Shown here piece by piece: positions 1 to 12,145 of a DNA stretch of 64,000 nt. The notes beneath the pieces are model-generated. The model was not told the DNA's origin. It saw nothing but the letters and a program-made list of their open reading frames with translations, and did no database searches. The stretch spans positions 124,001 through 188,000 of the forward strand of contig JAOCPU010000012.1 in NCBI GenBank assembly GCA_035772785.1, in the 5' to 3' direction. Position 1 is the first letter of the stretch, and every line of letters starts with the position of its first letter. Made by a program: the position numbers and the translations under genes. The DNA is from Phlebiopsis flavidoalba (Eukaryota; Basidiomycota; Agaricomycetes; Polyporales; Phanerochaetaceae).

Positions 1-1128
1 GAATTCTGCAGCCTATCTCCGTAGAGTAAGTTTGTGCTCGCAGGCACTCGATGCTCTCGCTGTCCTGCTGACTGAGGCTACCAAGTTGCCTTCACAATGC
101 CCACTGTGCAGTACCTAATATTATGTATGCTTTCCGCGACAAGGGGAGGACGGTCGAGGGGGGTCGCTTCGACCAACGTATCAACATCAGGATGGCTAGT
201 GGGACGATAGAAAGGCAAATCAGGTTGAGCATGGTACGTAGCTAAGATATAATGAGAGAAAGATGTGGTCGAAGTGAGGCTTTGACCAGTAAACTACACA
301 CGAGTCGTGTAGGATAGCTGGGTAGCGTGTCAGGCTCGTTTGAGGCGATGCATAGAACACGAGTATCGCATTTATACAGTCAGCATCCGAACACCTCTCC
401 ACTTCTGTCCAATGACTACATAACTGTTGAACAGATCTGAATCGTCATCCGACTTCCAATCATCATCTAGCACCGCCTGGCCTTGGGTCCGCAATCTCCA
501 CCGAATATCACATAACGCATGGTGAGCAACCATATAACCAGCGCGTTGATTGCAGCGTACAACATCATTAGCGGCTGAGCTGAGCATTGTAGCCGAAGAC
601 GTCCAAGAGTCTCGGAGAGGTTGGAGTCTCTTTAGTGCCACCACGATCCTGCGTAGGATACTCTGGGCGCACACCTTAGCGCAACACGTGTGCAAGACGG
701 TCTGCCTAGGAGACGACATGACTCTTGAGTTTGGACGCCGATAGACTCCCAGAGGATTAGTCGTACACACTGCCATCTGCCCATGCATTGAACGACGTAT
801 CCACATGGAGTGGACTTTCCCACGAATGGCTGTACCGACCTGTGAGATTGAAACATGTGGATCAGCACGAGACATCCCCAGGGAGGACAGACCTGTGTGT
901 CGTTCTTCATTGCGTCTCAACCGATCAGAGTCGCTGCATGTATGCATTGCCCGCATGATTTGATATAACCCTGAACTCAAAGACAAGCTCTAGTCGACAT
1001 CAGGCCGTAAACTGAGGCATGTCGGGGCAAAAAAAGGCATGAAATGCCACATCTCGTAAGCGGCGTCTTGTCCGGATGTGTTAGCAATACAGTGAATATA
1101 GATAAAACTTGCCAAGATATTATACAGG
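1..1128. other. 3' flank of Cul3, no recognised gene
   Basis: No family was recognised here. The longest open frame runs on the minus strand over 372-986 (204 codons). It has no motif I know and no clear splice context, so it is not called as a gene. The sequence begins with an EcoRI site (GAATTC), which may be chance. The stretch lies downstream of the Cul3 stop codon and may hold its 3' untranslated region. Confidence 0.4.
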
Positions 1129-4087
1129 TTATGCCTGACAACGCAGTAAGTGAAGCTCTCGACCATCTTTCGTCAGACTTACCAGGTAATTATACGACTT
1201 GCGGTCTGCACAGCGTTCCAAGTATTCTCGCTAGAGAATTCTAAACGCCAGGCCACGTAGAGGCACAGTCTTGTACACACCTCAATCAGCTGCTCTATTC
1301 GTTTCTTGATCATGAGTGGGTTAGGCTGGAACCGGGGGACTAGCCAGTTGTCGCGTGACCTCGTTAACTAAATCATTGTGTGTCATATGCTTCCGATCTT
1401 TCATGATTCGCACGATGCAAGCCTGGAGAAGAATGTGAGGCGTTGACCCGTAGGATAGATGTTTGGCTGCATGCACCTCCATCTGGTGCTTGCGGTCTTC
1501 GTCGACGCGATCCTTGGTCTCTTTCCTCTCTTCTGTGCTCTCCACGCGCGAAGCGACTGTACTGATCTTGATCTTCTGCAGAGGTGCTGAAAAGGCCGCA
1601 TTAAAGGAGAAAGAATCCGTGGCGTTCACATCGCGCCCAAGGAGGAGGGTGCTGTCCCCTCAGAACTTTGAACTTCGCGCATGCCAAGGATTGCAAATTC
1701 CGCTGCAACTTCTGTGTCAGGAATAGCTGTAGCCGCTGAGGAATTTCCTATTCACAGCGATATTAAATCCTAAAAACTCCACCGTGTTTACCAATCGACG
1801 TACCTCATAAGCGTCAACGTTTCGGGGGGGGGGGGGGCGTCTTCAACGTCTTCGAATAGCAAATAATATCGTGAGAGCGAATGTCGATACGTTGAGGTCA
1901 TGAGTTGCGGGTATTGAATCGAACTTTGACGTCGGCGCTACCAAGGGACGGCTGCCAGGTAAGCCGTTGCGTCCTGAATGTCGGGACAGGTAAAATTGCT
2001 CAAAAGATCTGGGAGTCCTTCAAGAGTTGTTTTCTGGTAGGTTGCAACAGATGCTGCAGCATATGACATGGGCCAGAAGGTGGAGGTCATGACGATTACA
2101 GATATGTCAACCTTGGGAGCTAAACAGCCATTGTATTAGTTTCACACACGAATAGAAAAATGCGAGCACACTCACTGATGTTTTTGGCCAAATGATCACG
2201 ATACGCATCCAAGTAGTATCGGACAGAATATGCGACATATCATGGAAACATTCCTTCCAATTTTTGCGTACAATTGATAACCACACTCGACCTCGTGAGT
2301 TTCGACTTCAAGCATTCCGCAGTTCCGCGTCGATTCTGATACTGACCGTCCAAGCAAGAGACACGCTTCGCCAGGAGTGGCCCATTATAGTACTTGGCCG
2401 CTCGAAGACGTCCTTATCGTACGTAGAGGTACCGGAAGAGACCGTGATGGTCTTGTCCAGGACGGCATCGACCTCTTCATCGCGCTTTCTGGATTAGTAG
2501 GCTACGCTGTCAATGATCAGACACCACAATATTTCAACAAGACTCACCCCTTTCAGACCCTTTTTCAGATTTTCATCGATGAACTAGTCGAAATGAACTC
2601 TGGCGACTTCTCGTGTAAGTTGATGAAGGTCTACCTCGGATGCCTACGATATACTCGCTTCAGCAGCTCATGCTCTAAAATCGAGCAATTGGCGCACTTC
2701 ATTGACGTCATCCCCAGTTTCAAGGTCTCTGTCAGAACTAAAGGAATCAACCCCAGACAGACGCTGTCAAATTGATCAGCCTTCAAATCAAGGACGTCTT
2801 GCACCCATTTTAATGCCACCTGGAGGGTTTGTGTAGCAGCCGTTCTGCAGATGTGTGCTTTTTCCCTTGCCCTTGCCTTGACATGCTTCTGCCTCATCGT
2901 CTTACTTCGGCGTGCCTACATATGCACCAGCACTCGAAGCAGCAAGCTCTTTCCCTCGTCGGGACGATGGAGTTCCCGCAGTGCTTTGCGTAGGGTTAAT
3001 AGTCCTGTCGGTACCATGGCAAAGAGTCGGTACAGTCTCGACAAACTATCTCGTTTGTCCGAATCAATCATGACGTCCAGACCAGAGCCAGGCATGGATA
3101 TAATGGTGGATAAATGTGCAGTGAGCAGATTATCTTCAAGAATCTTGCGTAATAGAGGGCCGTATGTATATGATGAGAGGTAATAATGGGTTCGCGATTC
3201 CTCCGCCCTGAATGCGATCTTCAACCTGCAATCATGGAGGCCATCAAGCGCATGTAGTAAGGCAATGAAAAAATTACTTACCCGCTGCAATATACTCTGA
3301 TGCGTCGCAAGTTTTCAGCAATCGTTCCCCCTCTGCCTTGTAGAACTTCTTGCTTTCCTGCAGGATGTTTGGCTCGATGAGCTTTCTATACATGTCGCTT
3401 GACTCAGTCGACTCGTTGAGTTGTAACAGAACGTCGACGCAGCCCTTCACAGCAGATCGATTAACCGTCAATCCGTCTCGTTCTGTTTGTATTTGCACGA
3501 GCACAGCTGTGGTAAGATGGTCTTGTATTGGTGGGCGGAGGATGTGCTTGATGAATAGGAGGAGACGCACCTGGTTCCAAATCTCAGGAACACCTGCTGA
3601 CTTGGTGTAAACACGATTCCTATTGCCGGTTCGTCGGCGTTCGTCCACTGTAAAAATACGTGATACGCACCAATGTACTTAAGCACCGTCAGCTGAGTTG
3701 GATAGACTCGTACCTCTGTTCGTGATCGTCCCCAAACTTTCCATGAAGGGGGCCTTCAACGCAGCGACCTCACTCTCTTGACTCGCCTGACTGTACAGAA
3801 TCTGAGGTTCCACTCGGAAATTGCCGGAACGATGTCTTGCTATCGCAAGCTTGTCCAAGTTCGCGGATATAAGGTCGCACGTGCCCTTATTATAACATTT
3901 CGCCAGGACTTCATTGAGAACGAGGTTGTATCCGAATCCGTATCGGTGATGATTCTCCTCATATGAGAGGTTCCCCCCAACCCCTGCCCTATGGTTCTGG
4001 ATCTCGATCATGTTCGCCCTGAGCTTCGCCCATTATCTCCTCAGTTGTGTACAGATGGACCTTGCTTTTGTGCGCGACGTTTAGCAT
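1129..4087 (-). CDS. CUL3: Cullin-3 (scaffold of CRL3 ubiquitin ligases)
   Basis: Scaffold of cullin-RING ubiquitin ligases that use BTB-domain substrate adaptors. The N-terminal part near 3680-4087 reads WAKLRANMIEIQNH, then NLSYEENHHRYGF, matching the Cul3 start. It continues with RVYTKSAGVPEIWNQ and FIKHILRPPI near 3500-3650, LDLKADQFDS near 2760, FIDENLKKGLKG near 2560, and FYLSRHSGR with HDLNVSTFALTILL near 1860-2030. The C-terminal winged helix reads KIKISTVASRVES and then IVRIMKDRKHM, whose RIMK lysine is the expected NEDD8 acceptor. The end is YNYL, a 5'-GTAAGT...CAG-3' intron, then GCA TAA, giving a final Ala. The ATG at 4087 opens the frame leading into TEE-WAKLRANM; one base must be skipped there. 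Several other frame breaks occur, and a 14-C run lies in the cullin domain. The family call is firm; exon edges are approximate. Confidence 0.93.
1824..1837. repeat. 14-base G run inside CUL3
   Basis: Fourteen consecutive G on the plus strand, read as C in the gene. The local reading is EDVED-APPPP-ETLT, so the tract adds APPPP in frame between two segments that are adjacent in cullins I know. It is one of six such tracts in the window. Confidence 0.9.
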
Positions 4088-4662
4088 TTACAACCGCGCA
4101 AACATTCGGTAACTACCTTCTTTTGCGGTCTCTACAGCAGGCAAGTCAAACATATGGCGTTCGCGCATCGCAACAGTGCACCTAAATGCTCACGATTTTG
4201 TTCTTGCCTTTCAATGGTCGCGGAGCTTCAGGGTGATCCATCAATTGAGTCCAGCTTACTTGTCTCAAAGCAAACAGCGCAGACGTACCTGTAGCCATAC
4301 TTAACACTTATGGTATGTCATACACGTTGCAGTGGTTTTAGGTTGTAAGGATAATTAAGAGCGAGGATGACGGCCTGGTGCGAGACAGTGCGAGACAGTC
4401 ATCATCATGGCGGCTGACGACGCGCTCTGACGGCGGGGCAAGATTAGACGCCAGAATCCCCGGCCACTGACGCTGAACGCCAAAAGCCAGATGATGAAAC
4501 AAATGACAAGAGTACAATTGCATCGTGAGGTTATAGTAAAACGTGAAGAACAGCGAACAGTAGATAGTAGATTGCGTGCGGTCAACTGAGAAAGCAGAAA
4601 TAGGATGCGACATGACGTCACCCAGTAACAAAATGCAGTGAAAATCTACCATAAAATGCCAA
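4088..4662. other. Intergenic, between Cul3 and exportin-T
   Basis: About 575 bases upstream of the Cul3 ATG and downstream of the exportin-T stop. It presumably holds the Cul3 promoter. Open frames here (for example minus 4338-4685) resemble no protein and overlap the exportin-T 3' end. No clear TATA box was assigned. Confidence 0.5.
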
Positions 4663-7600
4663 TTACGAGCGTGACGCGCGAACAAAGTCCGCCAGATACT
4701 TTTTGAATGCCTTGCTGTCTAAGTCTCGAAGCTTCGTGGCAAACTCTTGGGCTGCCTCCTGAGGCCAGCCTTGCGCGGGGAGAAAGACATAGTAAAGAAC
4801 TCGAACGTTTCCTGTCCTCGCGTCTTGGAAACTGCTTGCAAGAAGTTGCATATTTCGTGTAGAACCTACGACGCAATTTTCAGGAAGCGGAGAGCCCAGG
4901 ATACGAAACACACTTACCACTAGCATTTGACCGTCTTTGATGTTGAACTGTGGCGACGATAGAACCGCGAAAGCCATCGGAATCAAGCGCTCATACACGA
5001 ATCGCTCGAATCCAGGCAAGCCTTGGCTGCTGCTCGAGGCAGACCCTTCCCCGATGGGTGCGGCCCATGTGGTGACGCACCGTCCCCAAAAACTGGAAAG
5101 CAGCTCTTTGGCTTGTGGAGTCGTTGATGTCTTCAGCAAGCTGTTGCATGGATGCGAGAAGGGTCTCAAGCTCAGAGATGACTTGTTGCCTGATGACTAT
5201 AGTTGAGAGCATATTAGAAGACCTAACCGTAACTAAACGTACGGTCAGATGTGAAGATATCATGCAGTTGTGAAGCCATGACATTGTATTGAGTAAAGTG
5301 AGGTACGCTCTTTCTTCATGTCGCTGTGCATGACTTGATCAAGGTCTGCTCCCTGAGACAGGCTGCGCCAACAGGCCATTGATATGAGCACTAAGAGGGC
5401 CCAATAAGTGATCCAGAACGTCAAATAGATCTCGCTATGTAGGTCTAATGAGCATCCCGATTTATCGCAGTCCAAGCGATCATTGCAAGCGCACCTGCAG
5501 TCTATGCATGAGTAAACCGATGAAATTCATGAAGTCAATTAGCTCTGAGGGTTCGAAATGCGCGAGTAGGTTAGTCATTAGTGGAGGAACTAGATGTGTG
5601 ATTCGGGGGCCTGTCGTAGCAAGAATACGCGTAAATGCATTTCGCGTCTATCTAGAGATGAGAAAGATTCCGATTCCAGATGTAATAGTGGCTTACAGCG
5701 TCTCGGAATAGCACGGGAGGTATTGAGAGCTTCTAGGCAGACAAGGATCGCCTGGGCTATCTGTGGGTGAAGATATCCACTGGAGCCAGATGTATCCCTC
5801 GGGCACGGGAGACGGGTAGTCTGGGAACCCTTTTGCTATGTTTCCAAGCGCGCCATGATGTTGTGATGCACCCTAAGAAGTGGGACCACCTCTTCGGAGC
5901 CTTTGACAGCAAGCAGATCGCGAGAAAGGTCGTCGAGGAGGGGATTGACAATGGATGACAGAATAGCGTCGCGCTGATCCGGCAGTCTTGTAAAATAGTG
6001 ACACTAGCGTTCCGACCGTTTCGAATAGATAGAGCTGGGCGTCGAAGATACCGGGATTCTTCAAAGCCTCTTCGCAGCAGATCCTGTTCGGGGCTCTCGA
6101 GCTCTGGGAGTTCAACTTGTATGGAGAGCAGATCTCGAAGAGCGTCAATGAGGGTCGCTGCCAACCGACAGAGATTTCGTTCGTTGCGATCTTCCTTTAT
6201 GAATCGGTGAAACAAGTAGAAGACACGAGAACGCAGTTTCGACTCCGGATTGTGTAGACCTCTATGTGGACATAGACATCAGTATGTGTGAAAGCATCAA
6301 GACAGGAGTCGCACCTCGGGCAAACAACCCATCGCCTTCAACGTTGGGATTATGCAATCCTTCCGCACCTTGAAGAAGTCGCCATAACGAGCGACAGTCT
6401 CATAGAATTGCATAATTACGGTTCTTGTTTGGGTAATCCGAGATTCCACAGTTGACGAGAGCGTGTGGTAAAGCATTTCGCTCCGTGTCTTGTTAGAGGG
6501 TAAGCGGAATAATCAGTCTCTTTCCTCTTTTCCTTAGCAATGTCCGCCGGAGTTTGGCAGAATGCTGTTCGCCCCTTCATACCAGCTGTGCACAAATAGT
6601 CGTGATGTGTGGATAACTGATTACCCCTTACTCTTGTTGATCTCGCCGAAGATGAATACGATGTACACCGCTAATATTCCGCATCGTGCCATTTGACCTG
6701 AACACCCATTCTGGACAGCATTGAGTGTGTTTAGGGCAAGATTGCTGAGAGCCGCCGACACAAGGCCGGGTTCGACGACGAAGGCAGCGTCCATGAAGGC
6801 CCGGAGATCCTACAGTTGCGATCAATGACTCGTATCGCACTCGAGCTGAGACCCTACCCTGCCGCAAATTCCATCAAATGCAAGCTTGTCGTGTCGTCGT
6901 CCATTTCTTCAGGGTCAGCCTCGTCATCCCATTTGAGTTTTTTGTAGGACTACTTGGAGTAAAGATGCAAGGAACGCGCGGCTTCTCCTCGTCGAGAGGG
7001 TCTGACGACGATTTACGAGCACGTTTTGTACTGAACATAGGTAAGTACGCGAAGGAGATTTAGGAGGAAATAGACTTACGCTGGTGAGAACAGTTTGCAG
7101 GAAGGGGAAGATCGTGGAGCACGTATCATCGTACTCGTCCCCCATGAAACGTAGGAGGAATAGGGAGTGTCTGGTTTAAGAGCTGGTTTCCTTCTGCGCG
7201 GATATCCTCGTTTGGACATTCCTATCGAAACAGCTCAATCATTTCAAGAAGAAAATAATACCACCCCTAGCATGACTTACCTCGATGAGCTTGTTTAACT
7301 CAAGGCCCAGCGTGTTCAACAGCCTACCGAGGGCCCTCACGGTACGATTCCTCGCCCTCGTCGATATCCGACCCTCTACTGGCTTGTTCCGCGCGCGTTC
7401 TAGTCTCTAGTGCATCTAATAATACTTGACCAAGGGACAGCACCTTGATTAGCTGTAGCTTGTCTGCTGGCTCCTTCAGCCCTTTCGCAACGATTCGTGT
7501 CAGGGCTCCGCAGGTAGCCAGTCTAATTGGCAAAGAGGCATCCGACAACAGGGACGCCAACTGAAACAAGTAGTGGAAACGTGAACGGTCGTCGGGCGTA

Positions 7601-8580
7601 ACTGTCAGGTTTATGTCGATCCATCCTGTTGTACTTGGGTGAGGCTACCTTCGGTCGGCAGCATTGTGACTGACTGACATACCGACGTATGACGCGAAAT
7701 GTCCTCATACCCCAATCTACAACTTCGGTAGCGAGATCCAGATCTTTCTCGACCGGAGAAACGTCCCCCTTCCTCAGTCTGGACATCCTCTCCACACCAT
7801 CGGCGACGATGGTTAGTACGGCTTCATTGATCGCGGCCGCATCCCGTTCTCGTACAGCATCCCGTACCCTGGTGTCGCGTGCGTGTCTTGTTGGATTGAA
7901 GGGTCGCGCAGACTTGATCATTTGATCTGCAACTTCTCCGGAGATCTTCAAGCACCAAATGGAAGAACAGGAGGGAGACATGGGGATTGAAGGTAGATTG
8001 CGATGTTGATTCTGGAGGACGTATCAGGGTGAAGAGGTCGCCGAAAGAACGCGGGCCACTGGTCGAGGTATGTGGTAAGGAAAAAGAGCGTGAGTGTATG
8101 CGAGAACTTATTGCGGATATCTACGTCGATAAGTCAAAGTTACAGGAGACTTCTAGAGGGTAAAATGCCACTCACATGCAGCACTCGCTTCTGCAGAACC
8201 ATACAAATATTCAGATTGGATGTACGAGACCAGACCCTGTCTCAGCACCTGGAAAGACTCATTGTCGAGAGGTTCGAACCTATATTCATGGTGGGTATGT
8301 TGCTCAGCTCCGTTCTTATACTGTCAAGGCTTAGCCACGTACTTGTTTGTCTAAGAACTCCTCCAACACACGCAGCGCAAAGAACCTAGCCGGCGCAGGA
8401 TATTTTCGACTGCCGTCCGGCCCAGAGTCTACAAATAGCGCAAGCGCGAGCCTCCATGTTTCTGACGAGTTCTGCTGCACCGTCGAAAGGTACTCTAACG
8501 CTTGATTATGTAGTGTGCCTTGTGTGGGATCGGAAGCAATTAGGATAGCTTGTACCAGCTGGTTTTAGCTCTTGCTCCAT
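4663..8580 (-). CDS. LOS1: Exportin-T (Los1/Xpot), tRNA nuclear export receptor
   Basis: Importin-beta family receptor that carries mature tRNA out of the nucleus with Ran-GTP. From the ATG at 8580 the frame reads MEQE, then after a one-base shift VQAILIASDP, YLSTVQQNSSETWRLALAL and ARFFALRVLEEFLDKQ, the Xpot N-terminal pattern. Near 7600-7980 it reads DAVRERDAAAINEAVLTI and VERMSRLRKGD, then DINLTVTPDDRSRFHYLF and SDASLPIRLATCGALTRIV, matching the conserved Los1 middle region. The C-terminus near 4663-5170 reads FERFVYERLIPMAF, then LRDLDSKAFKKYLADFV, matching the Xpot ending (FKNYLKVFFQRAK in vertebrates). The gene is cut by many introns, with several frame breaks in otherwise conserved exons. 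It lies head-to-tail upstream of CUL3 on the same strand. Confidence 0.92.
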
Positions 8581-9057
8581 GGTGGCGGTAAGGAAAGGTC
8601 GCAAAAATCGACAATCTCAGGGGGTTCTCGCGTGTGAGAAGCAATTTGCCTACACAATTCAGCGCAGGTTGCAGCGGATCCAGGGGAAGCGGGAAGGTGA
8701 GTGTCTAGAATCAAGAAGAGAGACCCAAGTGCCATGACTCTTCTAACTTTTGGTCGCGTGCACGTGGTAACATTGCGGCGAGAAACTGGGCCACGACCAC
8801 TGATCATTAAAAAGTCATTGGTGACTACAAAAGGCGACAATAAAACGTAATCCTACGCAAAAAGTCGAAACAAAATAGTGCACGGTGTTAGAGCTAATAT
8901 TAGATCCTGAGATAGACACGAGGAGGTGAAAGTTGTATTTGGGGGTTAACAGTGAGCGTCCTAGGTATCGCGCTGTCGAATAATAATCTGCATCCATGAA
9001 GAACCGAATATCATACCGGCGTCCGCAATGGCTGCCCCGAATGTCACAAGAAATCCA
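8581..9057. other. Intergenic, upstream of exportin-T
   Basis: About 480 bases between the F-box gene stop and the exportin-T ATG. Short minus-strand frames at 8565-8840 and 8815-8997 show no family signature. Probably the exportin-T promoter and the F-box gene 3' end. Confidence 0.45.
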
Positions 9058-10588
9058 CTACATGGAGTCTGCCGTCGTAAATAATCCTAAGCACAAACGG
9101 CACGTCGCTTCATCGAAAGCAAGGGAATGACACGCATCCGTCGAAAAGGGAGTGGGGGGTCCGGAGGGAGTAAGATTCCATGGAAATAATTCAGAGGTAC
9201 TCTCTGTACTCCTCCTAGCTCGAGTTTTCATTAGGTCGGTGTTCCATCCACCACGCGAGCCGCGTGGTTTCGAGGTTTGTTTCCATCCACACAAGCCGGC
9301 GCGCGCCCCGTCCCCCGTTATCCGTGCCGATGCTTACAGAGCGGATGGAGGTGTCCAAAGGAAGCGGAACGCGGGTACAAGTCACTGAAGACTTTGAGCG
9401 ACAGTCGCTCGTTCCTCAATGAGCCGGGAAGCGGAACCACGCGTGCAGAAGGTTGGCTGGGATCAGCCTCATTGAAACACCACCATGATTGTCACAGAAA
9501 AAGTCGACAGATACAGGAGGGATGTGCACATCACGGTGTCCATCATGTTGTTGCCAAGCGGGTACGAGTGTTGAGCGATAAGGGGCCCCCAAGGAACATC
9601 CTCGAAAGAGGACGGTTCCTGCGACAATCGATCCGGTGCGGAGAAACCGGTGCGCTTGCTGAACCAGGGTGGAAGTGACATAGATACGGACGACGAAGTC
9701 TTGCCGTAGGTAGCCAAATACCAACATGCGATGGTTGGTCAGCCTAGCCTGCGGTAGTGGGATGGGACTGATCAGGCTCGTTGAACATCACACCGAGCAG
9801 GGCCCGCGTCTGTGTTTGCTAAACAGTATCCGTGAAGTTTATGTCCTGATCAGGGACGATGACCGCGACGGTGGCTACAAGTCCATTCTCCCATACAGAG
9901 AGGCCTTCGATCAGAGTAGTGGCACGAGTGTTGACGGGGAGAGGGGGGATATCTAGACGTCGAGACGTGATCATGGAGGGAAGAGGGGACATAGGGTCAA
10001 GAGCGTTCAGAGTGGCATCAATAGCTACTGTGCGAATCTGCACAAAGCGTCGAAAACACGTTAACTCGACCTGTAAAAGGGGGATAGATATAGAAAGCAC
10101 GTACTCTTCGTCGCCGTTATTCAATGCGACCACAATCGTTGCTATTTCCGCCCCGTTTCGCATGGTCACGGCGGAGCCTCTGTGCTTCCCAATGAGTTCA
10201 AATATGACAGCACACCGAGGAGATTCAATGTCAGACAAGTCCCATAGGGTGGGGAGGCTCGGGTATAATTGCGATGCTCGAAGCGACGGAGGACGCCTTG
10301 AATGACTAGCGGAGCCATGTACCTCCCGGGACGAATTGCAGCGACTCAAAGAGTGAGTCACTGGGGACAGACAGTGACGTCGTTCGTCTGATCTTGGACG
10401 AAGGTCGTCTCCAATTGAGCTGGAGACGTATGGCACGGATTGCGAGACGCTGCAGCTCATCCGACGACAGCTGCGACGCCGGGGTATCCACGGGGATGTC
10501 CAATGGTAGGTCAGACCGCTCAATGAGCCTGTGCCACAGGTAGTCGGAGCTTCCTACGGCGTGTAGCCGCGGCACGTCTGCATGCACC
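9058..10588 (-). CDS. Agaricomycete F-box-type protein, 5' exon not found
   Basis: Resembles the F-box proteins common in mushroom-forming fungi, which recruit substrates to SCF ubiquitin ligases; the substrate is unknown. The first visible exon follows a CCGCAG acceptor and reads LHAVGSSDYLWHRLIE, the usual segment just after an F-box. It is followed by SSDELQRLAIRAIRLQLNW and FVPGGTWL, then DIESPRCAVIFELIGKH. Later exons read LVFGYLRQDFVVRIYV and end SLAFDEATCRLCLGLF. This order fits the family, which continues into beta-propeller-like repeats. The exon that should hold the F-box was not found between 10589 and about 12100, where unusual CTATA-rich DNA begins. The gene may be 5'-truncated, or exon 1 may be too short or damaged to see. 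Confidence 0.7.
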
Positions 10589-12145
10589 TGCGGTCAAGGG
10601 GGCGTGTCGTGACAGTGAGAAGTGATTACATCTGGAAACTGCAAGCCTACTCCATATAGCGATCCTAGAGCCTATAGCGCACCCACCTGGCCCCCCTTCT
10701 ACATAGAGAAAAAATTAGTCAGATAGTTGCTTATACTCACCATAGTACCACCCTACTATCCGCGCTATGGATACTATGGGCTCTAGCGATCGCGCGCGAT
10801 TGCATCGAAGTGATGGCACGGCTTCAACCCCAGAAGAGTCGAGGCGTCTATGCCCGTCATGGACAGCTGCAGTGCAGCTGGGACTGTCGCGGTTTTGGGG
10901 TGCTCAATCACATCGGGTTCGCGTCGTTGTAATTGTATTGTTCAGATGGCTCAGAAAGCGACTCATAAGACATGGGAAGCTACTAGACAACTTGAGACTA
11001 CATAAAATCTACTATTAGTCTAAGCCTCCGAGGTTAGCCTGCCAAGCTTCACACTGACTTCAAGTCTGGAGCAGCTATGGACTCGGACTTCATGAGAAAG
11101 ATGCGCGGGTCTAGCTGCTTACCAGCACAGGTCTTATATACCCCACTTCCCCTCGGCAAAATCTAATTGAAATATGTCAGTTGTCTTGTTGCGGCGCTGT
11201 GTGGGGCAACAGTGTCGCGCATATCTCTCATAGTATGCGCATAGTACCATTCCTCACTATGTAGGATTTTTTTGGTGCTATAACTGCTATGTAGTAGGAA
11301 AATCTAGTATGGACAGCTATATAGGTTTCAGCTTGCTATGTAGCTAAAGTGGCCTTCGAGATGTATAACCGACCTGCTTGAGCGCGAGCACATCCCTTGT
11401 ATGGTCAGATTGGACAGAATGTGCAGGAAGATGTCGTCTGGCACGTCGACAAGGCGCATCCTACTGCTGGTACGATGGCAAGAGGCGGAATGGCATGCAT
11501 GTTTACCCTCACACTACATGGGCTTGGGGAGCACGAGTCAAGCGAGACTGTCGGCCGTAGGCCCGCAATGGTTACCTGCGATAATTTATTATTATCTGAT
11601 AAGCCCTTAACAATCGCTAAATTTCTCAAGGTCGCCAAAATGGAATCGGCAGCAAAATATCTATCCCTTCCTTCGAATCTTAACAGATATTATTATATTC
11701 TGGCTAATGAGAGCTTTGGAGGCGAATCGGATCCACCAAGCTAGACCACGGAGTATTAGCTTAACAGGCCTCAGAGGTTCAGATGTCACTGAGATATTCA
11801 ATTGCAGCAATCAGTTATACCGCACACATAATGTCGAATCGGCCGGCACGGTGGATAATAATTAATAAACGATGGAAAGGCAAGCTGTCCATGACGAGGT
11901 CGACTCTGGCAATCGACAGCGAACGTGCTCGCACAAAGAAGCCATTTTTTGTGCCTGTTTTTTTCGAGACTGGACGACCTTCACCATCCTTAAGTACGGG
12001 TCAATTGTTACACGAGCTCTGATTACACGCATGTAATCCGGCCGTGCCGGTTCCCGCTTGATTAGACGCCTTCTCGTGGAAGGCTTCATATAGTGGCCAG
12101 GTCGCCCCTTTCAACGTCCATTCACCCTCGTCCTCCTCAATCGAT
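10589..12145. other. Non-coding stretch upstream of the F-box gene
   Basis: About 1.5 kb without a recognised gene. It contains the CTATA-rich patch described separately. An open plus-strand frame at 11397-11744 (115 codons) has no recognised motif. The right end lies upstream of the Ser-rich gene starting at 12146. Confidence 0.5.
10640..11350. repeat. Patch enriched in CTATRTAG-like words
   Basis: At least ten near-copies of a short word recur: ATATAG near 10654, CTATAG near 10671, CTACATAG near 10700, CATAGTACCA near 10741 and again near 11240, CTATGG and ACTATGG near 10764-10778, CTATGTAG near 11257, 11285 and 11335, CTATATAG near 11318. CCATAGTA at about 10740 and TACTATGG at about 10771 form a short inverted repeat. 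The rest of the window lacks this density. It may be a decayed element end or a low-complexity AT-rich patch; no open frame or target duplication was seen. Confidence 0.4.

Noticed and set aside
372..986. Minus-strand open frame of 204 codons
   Set aside because: No recognisable domain, no leader, and no splice context. It may be chance in this sequence.
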